Positions 57,399-64,000 of a DNA stretch of 64,000 nucleotides are shown here, piece by piece. Source of the DNA: Kibdelosporangium aridum (GTDB lineage: Bacteria; Actinomycetota; Actinomycetes; Mycobacteriales; Pseudonocardiaceae); the NCBI RefSeq assembly GCF_900176515.1, contig NZ_FWXV01000011.1:1-64000 (forward strand), in the 5' to 3' direction. The notes under the pieces are model-generated. The model did no database searches. It was given only the letters and a program-made list of their open reading frames with translations, and was not told where the DNA came from. The stretch's first letter is position 1. Every line of letters begins with the position of its first letter. The translations under genes were made by a program, and so were the position numbers.

Positions 57399-58559
57399 GT
57401 GTTTCCAGTTGGCGCCGGGGTGACGGTCACCGAGCTGACGACGGATCCGCATCCAGTGCTGGCGCGGTTGCGTGCGAGCGAGCCCGTGTCGTGGCTACCG
57501 GCGCTGAACGGCTGGCTCGTCACGCGACACGACCTGGCGCTGCAGGTGATGCGCGACTCCACGGCATTCACTGTTGCCGATCCCCGGTTCTCCACCGCAC
57601 GGGTGGTCGGGCCGTCGATGCTGTCGCTGGACGACGACGAACACGCGCGGCATCGGGCGCCGTTCTCGCGGCAGTTCCGGCCGCGGGAGATCGAGGAACG
57701 GTTCGACGCGTTCGTGCGGGCGGAGTGCGAGCGGCTCGTCAGCCGAATTCTGCCCGCCGGTCAGGCGGAACTACGGCGCGACCTGGCTGGGCCGTTGGCC
57801 GCCGCGGTGATGGCCGAGGCGTTGGGTTTGGCCGACACGGACGCCACTCAGGTGCTGACGTGGTACGACGCCATTGTGTCCACAGTGGGCAACATCTCCG
57901 CTGGCCTGCCACCCGATCCTGCTGGCACGCAAGCGTTCGGCGAGCTGCGTACACACATCGAAGGCTCCGTGGCCGAAGCCAGCCCTTCGCTGCTGACCGA
58001 TGCGGCCAAGGCGCTGGCGCTGCCGGAAGTGGTGTCGAACGCCGCCGTGTTGATGTTCGGCGGCATCGAGACGACCGAAGGCATGATCGTGAACGCCGTG
58101 CTGCATCTGCTGAGCGATCCCGCGCAACTGGCCGCGGTCGACCGTGATCGGTCATTGGTTGCCAGCGCGGTCGAGGAGTCACTGCGGCTAGAGCCCGCCG
58201 CGGCCGTCGTCGACCGGTACGCGACACGTGACGTCGAACTGGACGGAGTACCAATCCATCGCGGCGACTTGGTGACCGTCTCGCTCACCGCGGCGAACCG
58301 GGATCCCGCAGTGTTCGCCGATCCGGACACCTTCGACGTGCGGCGGCCGAATCTGCGCAAGCAACTCGCCTTCGCGCACGGGCCGCACTTCTGCCTCGGC
58401 GCGGATCTCGCCCGGTTGGAGGCACGGATCGCCGTCGAGACCTTGCTCGATCGGCTGACAGGACTGCGGCTGGCCGCCCCGGCGGTACCGACCGGCCTGG
58501 TGTTCCGCAAGCCCGCGAGCATCCACGTCCGCTGGGAGGAGATCAGCCAGCCGCTGTAG
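57399..58559 (+). CDS. Cytochrome P450
   Basis: A 386-residue class I P450. I-helix GGIETTEG with E224-T225-T226, ExxR at E260-R263, and the heme-binding loop FAHGPHFCLGADLARLEAR with C332 are all intact. GTG 57399 is used; a TAGCTT -10 (57386-57391) lies seven bases upstream, so the mRNA is probably leaderless. Upstream in-frame sequence belongs to the antisense of the PadR/HAAS genes. The redox partners and substrate are unknown. It ends 17 bases into the convergent AsnC gene. Confidence 0.88.
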   Translation: MFPVGAGVTVTELTTDPHPVLARLRASEPVSWLPALNGWLVTRHDLALQVMRDSTAFTVADPRFSTARVVGPSMLSLDDDEHARHRAPFSRQFRPREIEERFDAFVRAECERLVSRILPAGQAELRRDLAGPLAAAVMAEALGLADTDATQVLTWYDAIVSTVGNISAGLPPDPAGTQAFGELRTHIEGSVAEASPSLLTDAAKALALPEVVSNAAVLMFGGIETTEGMIVNAVLHLLSDPAQLAAVDRDRSLVASAVEESLRLEPAAAVVDRYATRDVELDGVPIHRGDLVTVSLTAANRDPAVFADPDTFDVRRPNLRKQLAFAHGPHFCLGADLARLEARIAVETLLDRLTGLRLAAPAVPTGLVFRKPASIHVRWEEISQPL

Positions 58560-59499
58560 CCGCGCGTTTCAAGGTCCGGATGACCGGGGCGGTCTCCAGG
58601 TGCTCGATCGCCTCGATTGTCCCGACTCGTTCGGTCAAATAGGTGTAGAGCGCGTCGACGTCGCGGCAGACGACTTTCGCGAGTAGGTTGGTCGGCCCGG
58701 TCGTGATCGCCGCGAGGGCCACTTCCGGTTGCCGCGCCAGGGCTTGCGCGACGGTCACCAGCTGCGCCGGTCGCACCGACATCCACAGGATCGTCTGGGC
58801 GTGAAACCCGAGCACGGTCGAGTCCAAGTCGATGTCCAGGTAGAGAATTCCACTGCCGCGCAACTGGTTGACCCGGCGGCGTACGGTCGGCTCGGACAAT
58901 CCGGTCGCCGCGGCCAGTTCGGCGTATGTCACGCGACCGTCCTGGCGCATCGCGGCCAGCAGACGTTCGTCACCAGCTATGTCCACTTCGGACGAAGCTG
59001 GTTCACGGGCAGGCGTCAGCCGGGCGGTCTGATCGTCGGTGAGCACGCTCGCCCGGCCGTACCAGCCGATCGGGCCACCGACGAAGGAACGCAGCAGGCA
59101 GTGCGCGGACACCGACTCGACTCGAGGTGTTTTCGGAAGTTGTTGCAGCAGCAGAGCTTCTGGCGCGTTGTGACTCGGCGCACGAGTGACACAGGAGATC
59201 TCGGTACCACCTGACGTCAGCTGCACCCACGACGTGTCCGTCCGCCGCGCCAGCGCCCGAGCCACTGGAAGTGCCGCGTCCGGCGTGCAACGTAGCCGCA
59301 CAAACCACTCCACCTGGCCAAGACGGCGGGCGTCGGTCATGCCGACCACACGCAGCACCCCGCCCGAGCGCAACTTGCGGTACCGCCTGGCCACGGTCTG
59401 CTGTGACGTACCGAGCACGGCCGCGACCTGGTTGAACGGGGCACGACCGTCGACGTGCAAGGCGTGAATCACCGCGCGGTCGAGATCGTCGAGTGTCAT
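58543..59499 (-). CDS. Double-domain Lrp/AsnC family regulator
   Basis: A 318-residue protein with two Lrp/AsnC-like halves: HTH at residues 1-50 (LDRAVIHALHVDGRAPFNQVA) plus a RAM-type segment, then a second HTH (DERLLAAMRQDGRVTYAELAAATGL) and RAM-like C-terminus. Tandem AsnC proteins are known in actinomycetes. It is divergent from the MFS gene at 59592, a likely target, and it overlaps the P450 gene tail. Confidence 0.83.
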   Translation of the reverse strand: MTLDDLDRAVIHALHVDGRAPFNQVAAVLGTSQQTVARRYRKLRSGGVLRVVGMTDARRLGQVEWFVRLRCTPDAALPVARALARRTDTSWVQLTSGGTEISCVTRAPSHNAPEALLLQQLPKTPRVESVSAHCLLRSFVGGPIGWYGRASVLTDDQTARLTPAREPASSEVDIAGDERLLAAMRQDGRVTYAELAAATGLSEPTVRRRVNQLRGSGILYLDIDLDSTVLGFHAQTILWMSVRPAQLVTVAQALARQPEVALAAITTGPTNLLAKVVCRDVDALYTYLTERVGTIEAIEHLETAPVIRTLKRAATAAG

Positions 59500-59591
59500 A
59501 TTTCCGATGCTAGACCCTACTCGATGGAACTATCCGTCGATATCCGCGCATTTCGAGGTCAAGTAAGTCTTGAGAACATAGTTTCGCGTAC

Positions 59592-60968
59592 ATGACAAGT
59601 CAGCTCTATCGCTGGCGGTGGCTCGCGCTCGCCGCGTTGCTGCTCGCTGAGGCGATGAACCTGTTCGACAGCACCGTGATCCCGGTCGCCAGCCCGGTGA
59701 TCCGCACGGATCTCGCAGTGAGCGACACCGCGCTGCAGTGGCTGACCGCCGGTTACACGCTTCCCTTCGCCCTGCTGCTGATCACTGGTGGCCGACTCGG
59801 CGACATTTTCGGCCGTCGGCGCGTGTTCGTCGCCGGAGTGCTCACCTTCGTGGTCTGTTCCGTGTTGTGCGCGTGCGCGCCGACGGTGGCGGTGCTGCTC
59901 ACGGGCCGGGTCTTGCAGGGCGTCAGCGCCGCGTTGATCATCCCGCAGACGTTCGGCTTGATCCGCGCGATGTTCACGGGAACCGAGGTGGCCAAGGCAC
60001 TGGGCACGATCGGCCCGGTGATGGCACTGTCCGCGCTGTGCGGCCCGGTGGCTGGTGGCATGCTGGTCGACGCAAACGTTCTCAGCCTTGGCTGGCGGCC
60101 GGTGTTCCTGCTCAACGTTCCGCTTGGACTTGCCGTGCTGGCGGTCTCGCCGCTGATCCGGGAAGACCACTCCCCCACCAAACCCCGGCTGGACTTGGTC
60201 GGGACATTGCTGGCGTCGCTGGGGATCGGGCTGCTGGTGTTGCCTTTGGTGGAAGGCAACGACTCCGGCTGGCCCGTGTGGACGTGGCTCTGTATGGCAC
60301 TTGGTCTGGCCATACTGGTCGTGTTCGCCAGGCACCAGCGAGGCCGGACATCCCCGCTCGTCGAACCGAGCTTGTTCCGCGGCAAGGTTTTTCCCGCATC
60401 CCTGATCAGTTCGCTGTTGTTCTTCACCGTGATGAACGGGCTGCTGTTCGTGCTCGTGCTGTTCCTTCAGTTGACACAGCACAAAACCCCGTCCGACGCC
60501 GCACTCACGTTGCTGCCGTGGTCGGCTGGGCTCGCGATCGGTTCGTGGACCGCGGGCACGGTGCTCGTGCCCAGGTTCGGACCGAAGGTGATGCGTGCCG
60601 GTCTGGGGCTGGTGCTCGTGGGCCTGGCGGGGATCGCCGTGTCGCTTACGGCGATCCCGCTGTTCGTCACCGGAATCGGACTGGGCATGTTCACTGTGCC
60701 GTTCTTCGGCAACGCTCTGTCCGGTGTCGCGCCGCATGAAACCGGCTCGGCGTCCGGACTGCTCAACGCGGTACAGCAACTCGGCGCGACCATCGGGGTC
60801 GCGTTGCTGGGCACGGTGTTCTTCCGGTTCGGCACGCTCGAAGCCGTGATCATCGCGATCCTTCTCATCGTCGCGGTCCTGGCGCTCACCATCGCGATGA
60901 TCCCTACCCGGCGGCCGCTGCGGCGATCGCCGGGCCGAAAGCCGCGCCCAGCAAATAGCAAAGGGTGA
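59592..60968 (+). CDS. MFS transporter, DHA2 type (14 TMS)
   Basis: A 458-residue exporter with about 14 transmembrane helices, the DHA2 drug:proton antiporter pattern: motif GRLGDIFGRRRVFVAG in loop 2-3 and motif-C region TGRVLQGVSAALIIPQTFG, with a long basic tail. It is an efflux pump by family; the substrate is unknown. It is divergent from the AsnC regulator. Its 3-prime end overlaps the convergent MFS gene by 65 bp. Confidence 0.86.
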   Translation: MTSQLYRWRWLALAALLLAEAMNLFDSTVIPVASPVIRTDLAVSDTALQWLTAGYTLPFALLLITGGRLGDIFGRRRVFVAGVLTFVVCSVLCACAPTVAVLLTGRVLQGVSAALIIPQTFGLIRAMFTGTEVAKALGTIGPVMALSALCGPVAGGMLVDANVLSLGWRPVFLLNVPLGLAVLAVSPLIREDHSPTKPRLDLVGTLLASLGIGLLVLPLVEGNDSGWPVWTWLCMALGLAILVVFARHQRGRTSPLVEPSLFRGKVFPASLISSLLFFTVMNGLLFVLVLFLQLTQHKTPSDAALTLLPWSAGLAIGSWTAGTVLVPRFGPKVMRAGLGLVLVGLAGIAVSLTAIPLFVTGIGLGMFTVPFFGNALSGVAPHETGSASGLLNAVQQLGATIGVALLGTVFFRFGTLEAVIIAILLIVAVLALTIAMIPTRRPLRRSPGRKPRPANSKG

Positions 60969-62079
60969 TCAGCCCCACCGCGGTCGCACGGTACTGGCTG
61001 GGCAAGGCGTCCGTGGCGCGGACGATGAGAAAGCCCTGTCCGGTGGACGCCGCAAGCGAAGCCAGCAACATCGCGACGATCAGCAAGGCGACTGGCGCCC
61101 CGAGCACGACGATGATCACGGCCATCGCTGACGCGCTCGCCAGGCCACCCAACGCGAGCCGGGCTGCGACCCTGCCCGCCGCCGTAACCAGGAACCACGA
61201 TGCCATTCCGCCAAGCAGATAAGGAAAGACCATCAGCATCCCGACTTCACCGGTCGTCCACGCCAACCGGTCGGCCAGCATCCGCGGTGCCGCGTACAGA
61301 ATTCCGAAGTTGGCCACGGCCAAGGCCAGGCCAAGCAGCGCCGCCGTGCGGAACTCCGGTGTCCGCACAAGGATTGCCGGCAGGAATCCGTCCGGCTTCC
61401 GACGGACGTGCGTGGCCACCAGGACAGCGGCCACCGCCGCCGCCGTGGCCGCGATGAGCGGCTGATGAGGCACGACCGTCAACGCGGTCACGAGCGTGGT
61501 CAGCAGAATCGCGCCCGTCGCGTCGAACCGGCTCTCGACCGGTGGAGCGGGCAGCGCGCGTCCGATGATCACCGGGATCGCCAGCAGGCTGATCGCAGGC
61601 AACGCGAGAACCGCTTGCCAGAACAACAGATCAGCGACGACAGACCCGATCAGAGGCGAGATGGCACCGACCGACGCCATCGACGCGGTGACAACGCCCA
61701 GCGCTGCGGGCGACCCCGCCAAATGCATGGCGATGACCGTCTGCCCGGCCATACCCAGTGCTTGCAGTGCGCTGCCCACCACGAGCACGGCCAAGACCGG
61801 GACCGTCACCATGAGAACCGTCCCGAGTGCGACAAGTCCAGCGCACGCCAGCAGAGCGAATCGCGTCCCCTTGTGGCTGAGCAGCCCGGCCAGCAACGGC
61901 GTTCCCACCGCTACTCCCCATCCGAACGCGACCACGATGACGGTCACCGACGCCAGCGAGACCTGCAGGGCCCCAGCGGCCTTTGGCAAGATCAACGCGA
62001 GCCCGGCGATCCCGAACGACAGGGGCGCCGCCAGCAACGCCAGCCAAGGCGCGGCCACTCGCACCACAACGGTCGTCAT
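60904..62079 (-). CDS. MFS transporter
   Basis: A 391-residue 12-TMS MFS protein (APLSFGIAGLALILPKAAGA, MVFPYLLGGMASWFL). Only partial DHA1 motifs are visible. The start overlaps the FMN reductase gene (ATGA at 62076-62079), so the two form an operon. It converges on the DHA2 exporter with a 65-bp overlap. Substrate unknown. Confidence 0.82.
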   Translation of the reverse strand: MTTVVVRVAAPWLALLAAPLSFGIAGLALILPKAAGALQVSLASVTVIVVAFGWGVAVGTPLLAGLLSHKGTRFALLACAGLVALGTVLMVTVPVLAVLVVGSALQALGMAGQTVIAMHLAGSPAALGVVTASMASVGAISPLIGSVVADLLFWQAVLALPAISLLAIPVIIGRALPAPPVESRFDATGAILLTTLVTALTVVPHQPLIAATAAAVAAVLVATHVRRKPDGFLPAILVRTPEFRTAALLGLALAVANFGILYAAPRMLADRLAWTTGEVGMLMVFPYLLGGMASWFLVTAAGRVAARLALGGLASASAMAVIIVVLGAPVALLIVAMLLASLAASTGQGFLIVRATDALPSQYRATAVGLITLCYLLGAAFGPAIAAAAAG

Positions 62080-62618
62080 GCCAGCACCTGCTTGCGCTCG
62101 TTGACCAGGGCACCCAGGTCGTCCAGCACCAGCGCGAGCGTCGCTTGCGCGGCCCTGTCACGCAGCCGGCCCTCGTCATCGAAGGCAGAGTCGGCACGAG
62201 GAATGCACAGGTGCCTCTCGACAACGTGGGCGCCGCAGACCTTCAGGACCTTGCGCAGGTCGTTCTGGGCCCAGTCGGCGCCGTAGTCGCTAGGGCTCAC
62301 GCCCACAACGGCGACCGGCTTGTCGACCAACACACCCTCCAGGTACGGCCGAGACATCCAGTCCAGCGCGTTCTTCAGCTGGCCAGGGATGGTGGTGTTG
62401 TACTCCGGCGTCGCGATCAGCAACGCATCGGCCGCCGCAACCTCCGCGCGCATGTCGTGGACGGCCTGAGCGGGCGCGTCCTCGTGGTCTTCGCTGAACG
62501 GAGGCACGGTCGCGAGCCCGTTCCACAGCTGCAGTGAGGTCAGTCCGGCGGCCGTGCGCAGGAGTTGGGTGCTGTACGAGTCGGCCCGCAGGCTGCCGGA
62601 GATTGCCAGGATCTTCAT
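62076..62618 (-). CDS. NADPH-dependent FMN reductase
   Basis: A 180-residue flavodoxin-fold protein: MKILAISGSLRADSYSTQLL (FMN phosphate loop), ATPEYNTTIPGQLKNALDWM (second FMN loop) and VVGVSPSDYG. This is the ArsH/azoreductase-like NADPH-dependent FMN reductase family, which reduces quinones, azo dyes or other small molecules. ATG 62618 has GAAGGGACAGAGACA upstream. It is the first gene of the operon with the MFS transporter. Confidence 0.87.
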   Translation of the reverse strand: MKILAISGSLRADSYSTQLLRTAAGLTSLQLWNGLATVPPFSEDHEDAPAQAVHDMRAEVAAADALLIATPEYNTTIPGQLKNALDWMSRPYLEGVLVDKPVAVVGVSPSDYGADWAQNDLRKVLKVCGAHVVERHLCIPRADSAFDDEGRLRDRAAQATLALVLDDLGALVNERKQVLA

Positions 62619-63046
62619 TGTCTCTGTCCCTTCCAACTCGGTGATGTGTTCACCGTGCTGGCAGGCGCTTACGGTGTTCTTCCCGTGCGCTTACGGCCGG
62701 GCCGGTATGGTCGGTAAAGGGGGTTCGGCCTGGTGGTGGGGTTTGGTGGGGCCGAATTGTCAGAGGGGTGTGGTAAAAGCGAAGTGGTGGTGGCGCGCGA
62801 GTGGGGTGGGCGTGATTGCGTTGGCGTCCGGTGCGGCTGACGTGATTGTCGTCGGCGTCCGCTGCGGCTGCGGTTGTCGGCCTCGTTGTCCGCAGCCAGC
62901 CGGTCCACGGTGACCGGAGCTGACGTGGGTGACCGAGGTTTGGGACCGGAGTTGGGTGACCGGGGCTGACGTGATCGCCCTTGGTGTCCGCAGGGACCGA
63001 CGTCGTCGACCTTGGCGGTTGGCGCCGGAGGTGATCGACCTTGGCG

Positions 63047-63102
63047 GCCGCAACTTCGGCCGCCGCAGCGCCAGCCGCCGCAGCGCTGGCCGAAGTTGCG
63101 GC
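63047..63102. repeat. Large inverted repeat (cruciform-forming)
   Basis: Perfect 15-bp arms, 63047-63061 (GCCGCAACTTCGGCC) and 63088-63102, enclose 26 bases that themselves contain CAGCGC/GCGCTG and two GCCGCCGCAGCGC-like copies. It lies 137 bp before the SARP start. It is too far to be a simple operator at the start but could be a cruciform or an upstream regulatory element. Confidence 0.6.
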
Positions 63103-63130
63103 TGCCGATGCCCTGCTGATCGCGACGGAC

Positions 63131-63180
63131 GCCATTGCCCTCGGTGTCCGCAAGGGCCATTGCCTTCGGTGTCCGCAGGG
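63131..63180 (+). repeat. Tandem 25-bp repeat, two copies
   Basis: 63131-63155 and 63156-63180 are contiguous copies of a 25-bp unit starting GCCATTGCC and ending GGTGTCCGCARGG. They differ at two positions. A shorter related copy is at 62977-62995. This is a minisatellite-like element, not a CRISPR, because there are no spacers. Confidence 0.8.
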
Positions 63181-63238
63181 ACTGTCGGCCCGTGCCGCAA
63201 CTACCGCGCCATCCCGCGTAGCCCGATATGCTCGGCGA

Positions 63239-64000
63239 ATGCGGTTCGGCGTGCTTGGTCCGCTTGCCGTGTGGACGGACGACGGGACACCGGTCACGAT
63301 CCCGGGCGCCAAGGTCCGCGCCTTGCTGGCCGTCCTGCTCGTGCACCGTGGGGAACCGGTGACCGCTGACCGGCTGATCGACGACCTCTGGGGTGGCACT
63401 CCCCCGCGGAACGCCCAGGCGGCGCTGCAGGTGAAGGTCTCCCAGCTGCGTAAGGCGCTGGACGACGCGCAGCGGGAGATCGTCGTGTCGGGTCCGTCGG
63501 GCTACATGGTGCGTGTCGAGCCGGACGCCGTCGACGCCGACCGGTTCGCCAGTCTGGTGCGAGCGGGAAGGCCCGCTGAGGCGTTGGAGCTCTGGCGGGG
63601 CCCGGCGTTCGCGGACTTCGCCGACGAGGCGTTCGCGGCCCCGGCGATCGCGCAACTCACCGAGCTTCGGCTGTCCGCTCTGGAGGACCACGCCGAGGCG
63701 CGGTTGGACGCCGGTCGGCACAGCGGCCTGGTCGGCGAGCTCACCCGGTTGGTCGAGCAGAACCCTTTGCGGGAAAGGCTTTCCGGCGCCCTGATGCGTG
63801 CTCTGTACCGTGCTGGGCGGCAAGCGGAAGCGCTCGAGTGCTATCGCACGCTCAGCACAAGGCTTTCCGACGAGCTGGGCGTCGATCCCAGCCCCGAACT
63901 GTCCGGGTTGTACGAGTCCATCCTGCGTCAGGACACCGCATTGGGTGCCCCAGCGGCGCCGGTGTCGAACCTCACGGCGCCGGTCGTCGATCTCGTCGGC
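63239..64000 (+). CDS. SARP/BTAD family regulator (partial, 3-prime end outside window)
   Basis: The first 254 codons of a fourth SARP: winged helix (RFGVLGPLAVWTDDGTPV, then the QVKVSQLRKALD recognition region) and BTAD domain (NPLRERLSGALMRALYRAGRQAEAL, DELGVDPSPELSGLY). The reading frame is open at base 64000, where a linker toward an ATPase domain begins (APVVDLVG), as in the other SARPs. A TATGCT -10 (63227-63232) lies six bases before ATG 63239, so the mRNA is probably leaderless. Confidence 0.85.
   Translation, partial: MRFGVLGPLAVWTDDGTPVTIPGAKVRALLAVLLVHRGEPVTADRLIDDLWGGTPPRNAQAALQVKVSQLRKALDDAQREIVVSGPSGYMVRVEPDAVDADRFASLVRAGRPAEALELWRGPAFADFADEAFAAPAIAQLTELRLSALEDHAEARLDAGRHSGLVGELTRLVEQNPLRERLSGALMRALYRAGRQAEALECYRTLSTRLSDELGVDPSPELSGLYESILRQDTALGAPAAPVSNLTAPVVDLVG

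Larger units (their letters stand above)
62619..63238. other. Repeat-rich non-coding region
   Basis: 620 bases without a supported gene. The left part (about 62680-62830) is strongly G-rich on the plus strand. The right part consists of degenerate copies of a unit like GTGATCGCCCTTGGTGTCCG, with a partial copy at 62971-62995, and then the large inverted repeat and the tandem repeat listed next. The minus-strand translation of this stretch is low-complexity and is not taken as a gene. It is directly upstream of the fourth SARP. Confidence 0.6.

Noticed and set aside
63131..63180. CRISPR array
   Set aside because: Only two copies, directly contiguous with no spacers, and no cas genes.
62669..63823. 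Long minus-strand frame across the repeat region and the SARP start
   Set aside because: Its translation is low-complexity repeat and the other half is antisense to the fourth SARP.

Overview
The window is 64 kb of high-GC actinomycete chromosome. The strong third-position GC bias, abundant GTG/TTG starts, many apparently leaderless promoters, four SARP/BTAD regulators, a type VII secretion substrate-like operon and frequent divergent regulator/enzyme pairs suggest a soil filamentous actinomycete, probably of the Pseudonocardiales (inference from gene style only). No rRNA, tRNA, transposase, integrase or CRISPR array was seen. Most of the window is accessory: small regulator-plus-enzyme modules, transporters and parts of specialised metabolism.

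Layout. 0-9 kb: a partial DUF5662 gene, a serine hydrolase/MerR pair, a NarL-type two-component system beside a membrane protein, a NIPSNAP protein, and an SDR / creatinase-like M24 / MmyB-type regulator operon with shared candidate operators. 9-16 kb: a secreted erythromycin-esterase-like protein, a secreted PQQ-type sugar dehydrogenase preceded by two CebR-type palindromes, a rifampicin-monooxygenase-like gene (rox) with a 17-codon upstream ORF and an RBS-covering hairpin, a lipoprotein, and azlCD divergent from a CGNR zinc-finger regulator. 16-21.6 kb: a holin-like/DUF3618/DUF4235 envelope operon, a newly called 48-aa membrane protein gene, an HFCD flavoprotein, AraC, MFS and DUF4386 genes. 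21.7-27 kb: an AfsR-like SARP followed by a compact candidate RiPP locus (50-aa precursor ORF, B12-type radical SAM maturase, DUF5825 protein). 27-31 kb: TetR with DUF4386, a secreted polysaccharide lyase, an epoxide-hydrolase-like enzyme and a LuxR regulator. 31.3-39.1 kb: two very large uncharacterised proteins (980 and 1283 aa) followed by a secreted S1 protease. 39-47.7 kb: hydrolases, a luciferase-like oxidoreductase, an orphan type II thioesterase, an ESX-associated operon and TetR/SDR modules. 47.7-53 kb: two divergent SARPs. 53-62.6 kb: TetR/FAD monooxygenase, PadR/HAAS, P450, double-AsnC, two MFS exporters and an FMN reductase. 62.6-64 kb: a repeat-rich non-coding stretch and a fourth SARP cut by the window end.

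How the parts fit. The recurring pattern is a local regulator facing or preceding the gene it probably controls, with a visible palindrome between them: 6598, 15554, 27657, 45980 and 54118. The strongest candidates for undescribed biology are the radical-SAM RiPP locus at 24.4-26.9 kb, the leader-peptide/hairpin control region in front of rox (13721-13897), and the giant-protein/protease operon at 31.3-39.1 kb. Start codons were chosen by Shine-Dalgarno match, overlap with the upstream gene and family alignment; where these disagree the entry says so. Family names come from recognition of sequence patterns, not from a database search.
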